Shown: positions 1 to 8,547 of the stretch, piece after piece | How positions within the stretch are numbered: position 1 is the stretch's first letter | Layout of the letters: every line of letters begins with the position of its first letter | Source of the DNA: Dinoroseobacter sp049801095 | GTDB lineage: Bacteria > Pseudomonadota > Alphaproteobacteria > Rhodobacterales > Rhodobacteraceae | DNA: 64,000 nucleotides | Direction of reading: 5' to 3' | NCBI RefSeq assembly: GCF_049801095.1 | Contig: NZ_JBNAGH010000004.1 | Span: 124,001 to 188,000 of the forward strand | Notes under the pieces: model-generated | What the model was told of the DNA's origin: nothing | The model's input: only the letters and a program-made list of their open reading frames with translations | Databases searched by the model: none | Program-made: the position numbers and the translations under genes

Positions 1-817
1 TGGCGAGCGGGAAGTCGAGCGCCGTGATCGCCTGGGTCGCGATCAGGCCCGCATTTACCGCCCCTGCCCCGCCAAGGATGTTCGGCAAGAGCGCCACGCC
101 CAACCCGTTTACGAAAATGAAGACGCTGCCCGCAAAGATCCCGGGCGCGGCCAGGGGCAGGATCACATCGCGGAACTTGCGCCAGGTTCCGACGCCCAGA
201 TCATCGCAGATCTCGAAGATGTGCTTGGGCACAGCCTCCATGGCGAGAAAGCCCGAGAAGACAATGAAAGGCAGGAAACTGAGCACCTCACCAATCACCA
301 CGCCCGTATGTGTATACAAAAGCGCCGTGATGGGCTCGTTGATGATGCCCCAATCCTGCAGGGTCGTGTTGACCAAGCCATTGCGCTGCAGCACCGGGCG
401 CAGGGCGAACACCCGGATGATCTCGGAGACCATGAAGGGCAGGATAAACAGCAGGATCACCCGATGCTGAGCAACCTGCGGCAGGGATTTTCGGATGAAG
501 ACCGCGATCGGGAAGCCCAGCACGAAACAGATGGCCACCGCGATGGCCGAGTACTTCATCGAGTCGAGGAAGTTGGTCAGCCGTGCGGAGAAGAAGAAGT
601 TCTCATAGGAAAAGAGCGTGAAGCCCGGCTCCATCCAGAACATGGTTCGCTCGAACACCGAGAACACGACCGTCAGGGCCATGGGCAAGGCAAAGAACAG
701 CACCATGAAAACAATGGGCAGATAAAAGACCCCGCGCGCGAAACGCTCGCGCAACGGGGGGGCCGTGGCCTTGACGGGGGCGAGCCCGTCAAAGCCGTTC
801 GGGGACATCACGCTCAT
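1..817 (-). CDS. ABC transporter permease, spermidine/putrescine type (partial, C-terminus outside window)
   Basis: Read on the minus strand, an open frame runs from an ATG at 817 through the left edge, about 272 codons without a stop. The protein begins MSVMSPNGFDG, has a hydrophobic first segment (YLPIVFMVLFFALPMALTVV), further membrane segments and an EAA-like loop (DDLGVGTWRKFRDVILP) typical of the inner-membrane subunit of binding-protein-dependent importers. It starts 7 bp after the stop of the solute-binding protein gene, so the two are co-transcribed. The family resemblance is to PotB-like permeases; the true substrate cannot be read. The ATPase and second permease presumably lie further left, outside the window. 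Confidence 0.85.
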   Translation of the reverse strand, partial: MSVMSPNGFDGLAPVKATAPPLRERFARGVFYLPIVFMVLFFALPMALTVVFSVFERTMFWMEPGFTLFSYENFFFSARLTNFLDSMKYSAIAVAICFVLGFPIAVFIRKSLPQVAQHRVILLFILPFMVSEIIRVFALRPVLQRNGLVNTTLQDWGIINEPITALLYTHTGVVIGEVLSFLPFIVFSGFLAMEAVPKHIFEICDDLGVGTWRKFRDVILPLAAPGIFAGSVFIFVNGLGVALLPNILGGAGAVNAGLIATQAITALDFPLA

Positions 818-824
818 GGCGCGC

Positions 825-1988
825 TTACGCGGCCTGAACCCGGGCCCACCAGTCCTGGTAGGCGCGAATATTGGTCGGGAAGACGTTCTGCCAGGCATTA
901 CCCGGGTTCGCGAGACGCTCTTCCTTGCGCATCAGGCGCTCCGCCAGAACCGATTTGGTGTCATCGTCGAAATCGCCCGGATTGGCCTCGATATACTCGC
1001 CGACGCCGTTCATCTGCGGCGTGAAGCCGAGCCCGGCCAGGGTGCGCGAGCCGAACCACGGGTCGAGATAGAGGTTCGCGAGCTTGTAGAACGCATCCTC
1101 CATGCCGCGCTCCTGCCCGCCTTTGGTGAGCATGACCACGTTGTTCCAGGACTGGTGCCCTTCCTTCATGGAGCCATAGCGGATGTCGTCGCCATTCTTG
1201 CGTGCGGCGAAGATCTGGATGACCTCCCAGCAGGAGGAGACCAGCACCTCTTCAGAGCTCAGCAGGTCGGAGCCGTTCTGAACCCCGTCCCAGAAGGTGC
1301 GGAAATGACCCTTCTTTTTCAGGTCGATCAGGAATTCGGCGACCTGACGCACCTCGTCCTCTGACATGTCCGACGGGTTGTCGATGCTGCCTTTGCCGGA
1401 CTGCTTGAGATAGATCGCCGTGTTGGTCAGGGTCGGACCATAATCGTTCTGCATGGCCGCGCGACCGCGGAACTGGCTGTCGAACAGAGCCTCCCAGGAG
1501 GTCAGTTCCTCACCAATCACACCGTGATTGAAGGCGAGACTGTCAGCGTTCGAGATATACGGCACGGCCACGACCTTGCCGTCATGGCGGATCGTGTCGG
1601 CATTGTCGCCGCCCTCCTGATAGGTGGCCAGCATGTTGGACCAGTTCGGGATCCGGCTCGGGTCTAGCTCGACAATCGCGCCCTGAGAGGCCAGCGCGTC
1701 TTCCATGCCGCCACCATTGTCGGTCATCGCGTCATAGAGCGCGTTGCCATCGCCCACGACCATCTTCTGGATGGCTTCATCGGCGCGCGCACTCTTGGCG
1801 ATGTTGGCGATGGAGACGCCCGACTGCGTCTCCATCGCGGTCCAGTCGCTGCCGCCCACCTTGGCGATGCCCGGCGCCCAGAGCTTAAGCGCTTCCATCG
1901 CGGTGGCGCGTGTCCCCATGGCCGAGGCGGCAGCCCCCGCCCCCATCAGTGCCATCATCTGGCGGCGATTGAATTCCGTCTGTCGCAT
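825..1988 (-). CDS. extracellular solute-binding protein, PotD-like
   Basis: 387-residue periplasmic binding protein of a polyamine-type ABC importer. The N-terminus has a twin-arginine-like leader (NRRQMMALMGAGAAASAMG) suggesting Tat export. The start at 1988 is preferred over an in-frame ATG 27 nt upstream because AGGAGA lies about 10 nt before it and the leader then begins directly at MRQTEFNRRQ. Motifs such as VPYISNADSLAFN and the C-terminal NPGNAWQNVFPTN fit the family-1 spermidine/putrescine-binding fold. First gene of an operon with the permease at 1-817. The ligand could be a polyamine, opine or another small cation and is not decided by the sequence. Confidence 0.85.
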   Translation of the reverse strand: MRQTEFNRRQMMALMGAGAAASAMGTRATAMEALKLWAPGIAKVGGSDWTAMETQSGVSIANIAKSARADEAIQKMVVGDGNALYDAMTDNGGGMEDALASQGAIVELDPSRIPNWSNMLATYQEGGDNADTIRHDGKVVAVPYISNADSLAFNHGVIGEELTSWEALFDSQFRGRAAMQNDYGPTLTNTAIYLKQSGKGSIDNPSDMSEDEVRQVAEFLIDLKKKGHFRTFWDGVQNGSDLLSSEEVLVSSCWEVIQIFAARKNGDDIRYGSMKEGHQSWNNVVMLTKGGQERGMEDAFYKLANLYLDPWFGSRTLAGLGFTPQMNGVGEYIEANPGDFDDDTKSVLAERLMRKEERLANPGNAWQNVFPTNIRAYQDWWARVQAA

Positions 1989-2355
1989 TGCAGAACACTC
2001 TCCTGTTGAAGCCACATCGCGGTGGCGTCGTTTTTATGAGCGGAAATTCTGCGTGACCCCCGGCCTGCGCGTACGCACGCCTCCTCACATCCCATTCCCA
2101 CCCAGAAAGAGGTAGATTTGCATTCCAAAAAGAAAAGGCGAATTCTGTCGACAAAATTCAAAATCGCTGTGGGTTCCGCGCACACCGAGACACGCAGCGC
2201 CCCAACCTCCTGTTTTGCTTTTATTTTCTTGGATTTTCTAATACACGAGCTGATCAGGTCTTGCGAAAAACTGTGGGATTTCGACCGTTTCAGGTCGCCA
2301 TTTTCGCCCTCCAGCCAATATAAATGTATACGAAACGGCGAGAGGAGGCCGGAGT
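1989..2355. other. divergent intergenic region
   Basis: 367 bp between the divergent solute-binding-protein gene and the MmgE/PrpD gene. It is clearly AT-richer than its surroundings (2210-2245 in particular) and must hold both promoters. A GTATAC hexamer lies at 2326-2331, about 25 bp before the TTG start of the plus-strand operon, and resembles a TTGTATACC motif upstream of the GntR gene (9270-9277). No gene is supported here. Confidence 0.6.
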
Positions 2356-3711
2356 TTGACGCTCGCAGAACAACTGGTGGAGATCGCGCAGCGCCCCAAG
2401 GGAGATGCGGACCTCTCGCGGGCCGCGCTTCACCTGATGGATTGGCTCGGCTGCATCGCCGCCGCTCAGGCGAGCCCCGCCGGGCAGGCGGCGCTGCGCT
2501 ATGGCGGCTGGGCGGATCTTGGCGTTGGGTTCGCCCAAGCCCAGCGGGCCGACGATCTGGCCTTTGTTACCGGCGCCCTGGGCAATGTGCTGGAGATGGA
2601 TGATCTGCATCGCGCGTCGCTCCTCCATGTGGGGGATGTGGTGTGCCCGGCAGCCCTCGCCGCAGCACTCGCGCAGAGCGCGTCGGGCCCGGCCCTGCTC
2701 GCGGCACTGGTTTCCGGCTACGAGGTGGCGATCCGGATCGGCCGCGCTGCCGCGGCGCAGGGTTATGCGCCTTGGTACAACTCTGCCACCTGCGGGGTAT
2801 TCGGAGCGGCCATGGCCGCCGCCGAGATCGCCGGGCTCGCCCAACCCGCCGAGGCCCTCGCGCAAGCGGGGATGGGCGCGAGCGGGATCTGGCAATGCCG
2901 TCTGGATCCCGGCACGGGCAAGCAGCTGGCCACGGCGCTGGCCGCCCGCAACGGTGTCGCCGCGGCTGATCTCGTCCGCGCCGGGTTCACCGGGCCGCGC
3001 CACATCCTGGAGGGGGATCTGGGTTTCTTTGCGACCTATTATCCGGAGGCCGCGCTGGCAGAGGTCTCTGCGCGGCCGGACGCGCCCTTTGCCCTCCATG
3101 AGGTGAGTTTCAAACCCTATCCGGCCTGTCGTCACACCCATGCGGCCATCGCCGCCGCGCTGGAATTGCCCGGCCCGGATCCGCAACGCGTCGAGGTCAT
3201 GACCTATGGCGCCGCGCTGGCCTTTTGCGACGCGCCCGCCCCGGACACCGCCCATGGCGCGCGGTTCAGCCTGCAGCATTGCGTGGCGGTGGCGCTCGCC
3301 CGGGGCGCGCCCAAGCTCGCCGATTTCGATACCGAGGCGCGGCAGGATCCAGTGCTCTCGGCCCTGCGCGATCGCATCTCCCTGCGGGAGGATCCGCAGA
3401 TGACCGCCGCCTTTCCTCGGCGCATGGGCGCGCGCGTGACGCTCTGGGACCGGGACGGCCAGGCCCATGTCCTCCACCGCGGCACCGCGCCCGGCGATCC
3501 GGAGGATCCTCTCTCCCCGACCACGCTGCGGGAGAAGGTCCTGCGCAACCTGACCCATGGCGGTGCCTCCGAGGAGGCGGCCCATGCGCTGATCGCCGCC
3601 TGCACTGCCCTGCCCGAGGCGCGCGACCTGACCGATTTGCGCGCGGCTTTGCGCCGTGCCCTGTCGCCCCAAACTGCCCCGATTGGAGCCCGTGATGCCG
3701 CCCTTCTCTGA
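2356..3711 (+). CDS. MmgE/PrpD family protein
   Basis: 451-residue member of the MmgE/PrpD fold, which includes 2-methylcitrate dehydratase, cis-aconitate decarboxylase and many uncharacterised (de)hydratases acting on tricarboxylic or dicarboxylic acids. Recognisable blocks are HLMDWLGCIAAAQ near the N-terminus, VSGYEVAIRIGRAA, YNSATCGVFGAAMAAAEI, and FKPYPACRHTHAAIAAAL. The start is a TTG with AGAGGAGG 7 nt upstream. First gene of a plus-strand operon (cupin, SDR, enoyl-CoA hydratase, MaoC-like hydratase). A related MmgE/PrpD gene sits in the Pseudomonas itaconate cluster, so a C5-acid role is plausible but unproven. Confidence 0.85.
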   Translation: MTLAEQLVEIAQRPKGDADLSRAALHLMDWLGCIAAAQASPAGQAALRYGGWADLGVGFAQAQRADDLAFVTGALGNVLEMDDLHRASLLHVGDVVCPAALAAALAQSASGPALLAALVSGYEVAIRIGRAAAAQGYAPWYNSATCGVFGAAMAAAEIAGLAQPAEALAQAGMGASGIWQCRLDPGTGKQLATALAARNGVAAADLVRAGFTGPRHILEGDLGFFATYYPEAALAEVSARPDAPFALHEVSFKPYPACRHTHAAIAAALELPGPDPQRVEVMTYGAALAFCDAPAPDTAHGARFSLQHCVAVALARGAPKLADFDTEARQDPVLSALRDRISLREDPQMTAAFPRRMGARVTLWDRDGQAHVLHRGTAPGDPEDPLSPTTLREKVLRNLTHGGASEEAAHALIAACTALPEARDLTDLRAALRRALSPQTAPIGARDAALL

Positions 3712-4090
3712 CCTGAAACCCGCCATCCCCTTCGCCGGCGTCGATCTCCAGACCGGCTGGACCCCCGTGCCCGGTGGCGCGCCCGGCGTGATGGAAAAGC
3801 GCCTCTCCGGCGCGCTGGACGAGGAGGCCAAGATCGGTGTGCGCACGCGCCTGATCCGCTTTGACCCGGGCACGATCGCGCCCATGGAATTCGTCCATGA
3901 CTATTGGGAGGAGGTCTATCTGCTCTCAGGCACCCTGATCTCCGGCTGCGATGCTCAGGGGGGTGGTGGCAGCGCCCAATCCGCGCCCGCCTATGCCTGC
4001 CGCCCGCCGGGAACGGTCCATGGCCCCTTTGCGGCCCCGGAGGGCTGTGTGTTTTTTGAAATCCAGTACTATGTCTCGCCCGAGGCGTGA
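3695..4090 (+). CDS. cupin-domain protein
   Basis: 131-residue single-domain cupin. The core is visible as EFVHDYWEEVYLLSGTLISG followed by YACRPPGTVHGPFAAPEG, the two beta-barrel motifs that carry metal-binding His and Glu residues. Start at 3695 (GGAG 6 nt upstream), overlapping the end of the MmgE/PrpD gene by 17 nt, so it is translationally coupled. Small stand-alone cupins in such operons can be isomerases, dioxygenases or decarboxylases; nothing here selects between them. A longer in-frame start at 3656 lies inside the upstream gene and is less likely. Confidence 0.8.
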   Translation: MPPFSDLKPAIPFAGVDLQTGWTPVPGGAPGVMEKRLSGALDEEAKIGVRTRLIRFDPGTIAPMEFVHDYWEEVYLLSGTLISGCDAQGGGGSAQSAPAYACRPPGTVHGPFAAPEGCVFFEIQYYVSPEA

Positions 4091-4102
4091 GGATCATCGC
4101 AG

Positions 4103-4888
4103 ATGGATATGAAACTGAACGGAAAAACAGCGCTTGTGACAGGTGGCTCCAAAGGGATCGGTCTGGCCATCGGCACGGCGCTCGCCGCCGAAGGCGCGGC
4201 GGTCACCCTTGTGGCGCGCGACAAGACCGCCCTTGTGCAAGCCCAGAACACCATTGCCGAAGCGACCGGATCGCGCCCGAAAATCCTCAGCGCGGATCTC
4301 GGCTCCGATGCCGGGCGCGCCGCGTTGCACGCGCAGATCGACACGCCCGATATCCTCGTGAACAACGCGGGCGCGATCAAGGCGGGCGGGCTGCGCGACC
4401 TGAGCATGGAGGATTGGCGCACGGGCTGGGAACTCAAGGTCTTTGGCTATATCCATCTCTGCCAGCTCCTGTACCCGCCCATGGCAGCGCGCGGCAGCGG
4501 CGTGATCCTCAACATCATTGGCATGGGCGGGCGCGCGGTCCGGCCCGCCTATATCTGCGGGGCGGCGGGGAATGCCGCCCTGATCGGGTTCACCCAGGCC
4601 TTGGGCGCCGAAGCGCAGCGCACCGGCGTCCGGGTGCTCGGGATCAACCCCTCGCCCACCCTGACCGACCGCATGACGCAGTTCTTCAAGGGCAAGGCCA
4701 AGGCGGAGTTCGGGGATGAGAGCCGCTGGGAGGAGCTGATCGCCCCCGGTGCCTTCCCCTTCGGTCGCCCGAACTCCCCGCGGGAGGTCGCGGATCTGGC
4801 GGTCATGATGGCCTCGCCCCGGGTTGAGTATCTCAACGGCACCGTGGTCGATATGGATGGCGGCGGACAGTGGAGCGGCACGTCATGA
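4103..4888 (+). CDS. short-chain dehydrogenase/reductase with atypical active site
   Basis: 261-residue Rossmann-fold SDR. The cofactor motif TGGSKGIG is at residues 13-20 and NNAG at 87-90, so NAD(P) binding looks intact. The catalytic triad is not canonical: Tyr150 is present in PAYICGAAGN, but the residue four positions later, normally Lys, is Ala154, and the strand that normally carries the catalytic Ser reads LNIIGMGG. I recall an SDR subgroup with a Y-x-x-G-x-A-G-N block like this, so it is probably a genuine subfamily rather than a decayed gene. It lies between a cupin and an enoyl-CoA hydratase gene, overlapping the latter by ATGA. Confidence 0.85.
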   Translation: MDMKLNGKTALVTGGSKGIGLAIGTALAAEGAAVTLVARDKTALVQAQNTIAEATGSRPKILSADLGSDAGRAALHAQIDTPDILVNNAGAIKAGGLRDLSMEDWRTGWELKVFGYIHLCQLLYPPMAARGSGVILNIIGMGGRAVRPAYICGAAGNAALIGFTQALGAEAQRTGVRVLGINPSPTLTDRMTQFFKGKAKAEFGDESRWEELIAPGAFPFGRPNSPREVADLAVMMASPRVEYLNGTVVDMDGGGQWSGTS

Positions 4889-5679
4889 GCGAGACCTCCC
4901 ATGCGGACGGCAAGCTTCTGCTGAGTGAGGCCGACGGCATCGCCACCATCCGGTTCAACGCTCCGGACCGCCGCAACGCGATGACATTTGCCATGTGGCA
5001 AGCCTTGGGGGATGTGGCCCTGGCCCTGCCCGAGACGACCCGGGTGGTGATCCTCACCGGGACCGGGGACAAAGCCTTCGTCTCCGGCGCCGATATCTCG
5101 GAATTCGCCACGTTGCGCAGCACGCCGGAGCAGGTTGCACGCTACAACGCGCAGGTGCACCGGGCGCTGAGCGCTGTCGCCGCTTTGCCCATGCCCGTGA
5201 TCGCCCAGATCCAAGGCTATTGCATCGGCGGCGGGCTCGAGATCGCCACGCGCTGCGACATGCGCCTCGCGTCCGAGACAGCGCGTTTTGCCTTCACCCC
5301 CGCCAAGCTGGGGCTTGCGGTGGCCGCGGATGAGGTCGCAGCCCTCGCGCGCCTGATCGGGCCTGCGGCGACCTCTGATCTGCTCTTTACCGCGCGGCAG
5401 GTGCCCGCCGAGGACGCCCTGCGCTGGGGGCTGATCGACCGGCGTGTCCCCGCCGCAGCGCTCGCGGAGACCGTCGCGGAGGTCGCGCAACAGATCGCTG
5501 CCAATGCCCCGCTCACCTTGCGCGCAGTGAAGGCCGCCCTGCGCGCCGGGCCGAACCCGGATGCCGCCAGCCGCGCCGCCGTGGAGGCGCAAGTCGCCGC
5601 GTGTTTCGCGAGCGCGGACTATGCCGAGGGCCAGGCCGCTTTTGCCGAAAAGCGGCGTCCGATCTTTCAGGGAAAATGA
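4885..5679 (+). CDS. enoyl-CoA hydratase/isomerase family protein
   Basis: 264-residue crotonase-fold protein acting on acyl-CoA thioesters. The oxyanion-hole segments SGADISEF and IQGYCIGGGLEIATRCDM are clear, and GGGLE supplies one of the two glutamates used by hydratases. The second canonical Glu region (usually PEIGLGVIPGAGGTQR-like) reads PAKLGLAVAADEVAAL, so the activity may not be simple hydration; isomerase, hydrolase or lyase variants of the fold are possible. The start ATG overlaps the SDR stop (TCATGA), and the downstream MaoC-like gene follows almost immediately. Confidence 0.85.
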   Translation: MSETSHADGKLLLSEADGIATIRFNAPDRRNAMTFAMWQALGDVALALPETTRVVILTGTGDKAFVSGADISEFATLRSTPEQVARYNAQVHRALSAVAALPMPVIAQIQGYCIGGGLEIATRCDMRLASETARFAFTPAKLGLAVAADEVAALARLIGPAATSDLLFTARQVPAEDALRWGLIDRRVPAAALAETVAEVAQQIAANAPLTLRAVKAALRAGPNPDAASRAAVEAQVAACFASADYAEGQAAFAEKRRPIFQGK

Positions 5680-5681
5680 CC

Positions 5682-6518
5682 ATGACTGCCCCGCATCCGG
5701 CCATCGGCCGCACCGAGACCCTGATCGACACACTCGATCTGCGTCAGGCCCTGCATATGCAGCTGACCCTCGATCAGGACGCGACGCTCGCGCCCGGAGA
5801 CCCCCTGCCGCCCTTCTGGCACTACCTCTATTTCAACCCCAAGATCAAAGCCTCGGACCTCGCCGAGGACGGGCATGAGCGGTTGGGCCGTTTCCTGCCG
5901 GATCTGGGCCTGCCGCGCCGCATGTGGGCCGGGGGACGCATCGATCTGCACGCGCCGCTCCCCCTCGGTGCGGAGGTGACCAAGACGACAACCATCCGCG
6001 ATGTGACCCGCAAGAGCGGGCGGTCCGGGGAGCTGGGATTTGTCACGGTGGCGCATGACTTCTCCCACGCGGGCGCGCTCTGCCTGACGGAGGTGCAGAA
6101 CATCGTCTATCGCGCACCACCGGCCCCGGGAAGCCCGCCACCGCAAGCTCCGCCTGCGCCGGACGGGGCGCAATTCTCGCGCCGGATCCAACCGGATCCC
6201 GTGCTGCTCTTCCGCTACTCAGCGCTGATCTTCTACGGCCACCGGATCCACTATGACGCCGACTACACCCGCGAGGTGGAAGGCTATCCCGGCCTGATCG
6301 TCCACGGTCCGCTCACCGCCACCTTGCTCATCGCTTTCGGGATGGAGCAGGCCGAGGGGCGTCAGTTGCGACAGATCGAGATCCGCGCCATGAGCCCGCT
6401 TTTTGCGCCCGCGCCCTTCTGGCTCGAAGGGGTCGCCGACGGGGGCTCGTTGTCGCTCTGGGCCCGGACCGAAGCCGGGGGCTGCGCGATGAAAGTGACC
6501 CTGCATTTCGCAGACTAA
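5682..6518 (+). CDS. FAS1-type/MaoC-like acyl-CoA hydratase, itaconyl- or mesaconyl-CoA hydratase family
   Basis: 278-residue double-hotdog protein. The pattern PFWHYLYFNPKIKASDLAEDGHE, GGRIDLHAPLPLG and IHYDADYTREVEGYPGLIVHGPLTATLL (fragments) is characteristic of the dehydratases that include itaconyl-CoA hydratase and mesaconyl-C4-CoA hydratase; the YPGLIVHGP segment carries the hydratase-2 active-site pattern. The ATG at 5682 has AGGGA about 9 nt upstream; another ATG at 5676 overlaps the previous stop. Its 3' end overlaps the convergent amidase gene by 4 nt. With the CitE-like lyase gene across the junction it would form two consecutive steps of a C5-CoA pathway. Confidence 0.8.
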   Translation: MTAPHPAIGRTETLIDTLDLRQALHMQLTLDQDATLAPGDPLPPFWHYLYFNPKIKASDLAEDGHERLGRFLPDLGLPRRMWAGGRIDLHAPLPLGAEVTKTTTIRDVTRKSGRSGELGFVTVAHDFSHAGALCLTEVQNIVYRAPPAPGSPPPQAPPAPDGAQFSRRIQPDPVLLFRYSALIFYGHRIHYDADYTREVEGYPGLIVHGPLTATLLIAFGMEQAEGRQLRQIEIRAMSPLFAPAPFWLEGVADGGSLSLWARTEAGGCAMKVTLHFAD

Positions 6519-7705
6519 GCGCGCGCCATCGCTTCGCTCAGATCCCGCGCGAGCGCGAGGAGCCCCGCCTCCTGCCCCGCCGCGCCCGTGAGCATGACCG
6601 AGCGCAGGGGATCCCCCGGAAGCGGCAGTGACAGCGCTGCGCCCCCGGCGACATTTGCCAACGCCGTGAAGCGCGCCTGGTCCTTTGGCGGGCGGCTGCC
6701 ATGGGGAAAGCTGCCGGACGGGGTCGTCGGGGTGAGCAGAACATGCCCCTGTCCGAAGAGAGTGTTTAAACCCGCGCTGAGCGCGGCCAGATGGGCACCC
6801 CCTTCGGCGCGCTGTTCTGGCGGCAGCGCGGCACCGTAGCTCAGGCTGCGCTGAACAGTTTGGCTCAGCCCCTCCACATCCGAAAGGCTCTCAGCCGCCC
6901 GGGCGCAGAGCTCTGCAAACGCGGCCTTGCGCGTCAGCTCCGGCTGCCACTCTTGTACCAGTCGGGGCGCGGCCAACAGGCCAAGCGCCTCCGCCGCGCG
7001 GCGCGCCCGCTCGAGGGCCGCGCTTGTCTCGGGCGCACAGGGGATCTCGGCAATTTGCTCGGGCACCAGCAGGGTCAGGCCCGTCTCCGCCGGTGTCGGA
7101 TCAAAAAGGCCATAGAGCCCCGCGACCTCCTGCAAGGACGCCCCAAGGATCCCGACCGCGTCAAAGCCCGGGGCCAGCGGCATCACATCATCAAGCGGCA
7201 TGGCCCCCGGCGCAGGCTTGAGCCCGACCACGCCGCAATAGGCCGCCGGGATCCGCACAGAACCCAGCGTATCGCTGCCCAATGCCAGCCGGAGCGCGCC
7301 GCTCGCCACCGCCGCCGCCGATCCCCCCGAGCTGCCCCCGGCACTGAAGCCGGGCTGGGCCGGGTTCTCGACCCGCCCGAAATGGGGGTTGTCACTGGCC
7401 GCCCCCAGTGCGGCCTCATCCATGACCAGACGGGACAGGGTCTGCGCCCCCTCTGCGCGCAAGCGGGCCACGACCGGTGCGTCCGCGTCGGCAATCGGTC
7501 GACCCTCGGCAATCCCGGCGCTCCAGATCTGATCCGCCACGGCGATGTTCGATTTCACGCCGATTATCTGCCCGGCGAGGCTGCCGGATCCGCCTGCGCG
7601 CGCGCGATCGCGTGGCAGGGCCCCGGCGCGATCCTCAAGAAACCCGAAGGCGGCATCGGCCCGCGCAATCCTGTCCCAAGGGTCGGAGGCGGCTGGGGCG
7701 CTCAC
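6515..7705 (-). CDS. amidase (amidase-signature family)
   Basis: 396-residue amidase-signature hydrolase. The Ser-cisSer-Lys triad can be seen: Lys in GVKSNIAVAD, cis-Ser in AGGSSGGSAAAVASG and the nucleophilic Ser in GSDTLGSVRIPAAYCG. Such enzymes hydrolyse linear amides or carbamates; AtzF/AtzE-like and GatA-like members are paralogues, and length and context argue against GatA. It follows the CitE-like gene with a 4-nt overlap and so belongs to the minus-strand operon led by the GntR gene. The substrate is unknown. An amide-bonded precursor feeding the acyl-CoA pathway is a reasonable inference. Confidence 0.85.
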   Translation of the reverse strand: MSAPAASDPWDRIARADAAFGFLEDRAGALPRDRARAGGSGSLAGQIIGVKSNIAVADQIWSAGIAEGRPIADADAPVVARLRAEGAQTLSRLVMDEAALGAASDNPHFGRVENPAQPGFSAGGSSGGSAAAVASGALRLALGSDTLGSVRIPAAYCGVVGLKPAPGAMPLDDVMPLAPGFDAVGILGASLQEVAGLYGLFDPTPAETGLTLLVPEQIAEIPCAPETSAALERARRAAEALGLLAAPRLVQEWQPELTRKAAFAELCARAAESLSDVEGLSQTVQRSLSYGAALPPEQRAEGGAHLAALSAGLNTLFGQGHVLLTPTTPSGSFPHGSRPPKDQARFTALANVAGGAALSLPLPGDPLRSVMLTGAAGQEAGLLALARDLSEAMARA

Positions 7706-8547
7706 GCGGCCCCTGCGGCTGCCGCGATCTCGAGCCGGGCCTGCATCGCCCGGATGACGGGGGCTTCGATGAGCCGCCCGTCCAGCTCCACCAGCCCGGA
7801 GGGCGCCGCCGCATGGGCCGCCATGACCCGGCGCGCCTCGGCAATTTCTGCCGCGCTGGGGGTGAAGGCCGCCTGGATCGGCACCACATTGGAGGGATGG
7901 ATCGCCGCCTTGCCCGTAAAGCCAAACTCACGCGCGGCCTGCGCCCGGGCCGCCACCTGATCCAGATCGCGAAAGGCCAACTCCGGCACGTCGAGCACCT
8001 GCAGCCCTGCCCCCTTGCCCGCATGGATCACACGGGACCGGGCATAGGCGAGCGGCGCATCCCCCGCACCGAGCCCAAGATCCGCAGCAAGATCCACCGC
8101 ACCGAAGAGGAGCATCTCCAGCCTTGGGGTGGCGCGGGCAATGGCGGCGACCTCCTCAAGCCCGGCGGCACTCTCGATCAGCGCGCCAAGGCGCATGTCC
8201 GACCCGGCTTCGGTCAGGATGGCGTCGGCGAGCGCGAGCTCCGCCGATGCCTCAACCTTGGGCAGTAGGAGCAAGCCGCCCTGGGGGGCTGCGTTAGCCA
8301 CCGCCGCAAGATCCGCCAGCCCGGCCCGTGTCCGCAGCCCGTTGATCCGCAGCGCCTTGCGCGGATCGCCATCGAGAAAGGCAATCGCCCCGGGCCGCGC
8401 GGCGACCTTCTGGTCCGGCGGCACGGCGTCTTCGAGGTCGAGGCAGAGGCAGTCCACGCCACTCTCCAACCCCTTGGGGACGGCAGCGAGCCGCGTGGCC
8501 GGGGTGAAAAGGAGCGCGCGTCGCACCGGGCGCGCGGTCTCAGGCAT
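7702..8547 (-). CDS. HpcH/HpaI aldolase/citrate lyase family protein (CitE-like acyl-CoA lyase)
   Basis: 281-residue TIM-barrel lyase. Visible family marks are RALLFTPATR at the N-terminus, DCLCLDLEDAVPPDQK (substrate and Mg-binding Asp/Glu), ALRINGLRT, LLLPKVEA, and GAVDLAADLGLG. Homologues cleave citramalyl-CoA, malyl-CoA or beta-methylmalyl-CoA. Immediately beside a mesaconyl/itaconyl-CoA hydratase-like gene, citramalyl-CoA lyase (Ccl-like) is an attractive assignment. It overlaps the GntR gene by 8 nt upstream and the amidase by 4 nt downstream. Confidence 0.85.
   Translation of the reverse strand: MPETARPVRRALLFTPATRLAAVPKGLESGVDCLCLDLEDAVPPDQKVAARPGAIAFLDGDPRKALRINGLRTRAGLADLAAVANAAPQGGLLLLPKVEASAELALADAILTEAGSDMRLGALIESAAGLEEVAAIARATPRLEMLLFGAVDLAADLGLGAGDAPLAYARSRVIHAGKGAGLQVLDVPELAFRDLDQVAARAQAAREFGFTGKAAIHPSNVVPIQAAFTPSAAEIAEARRVMAAHAAAPSGLVELDGRLIEAPVIRAMQARLEIAAAAGAA

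Noticed and set aside
310..319. TGTATACAAA resembling a GntR operator
   Set aside because: Lies inside the permease coding sequence and is explained by codons for Tyr-Thr; treated as coincidence.
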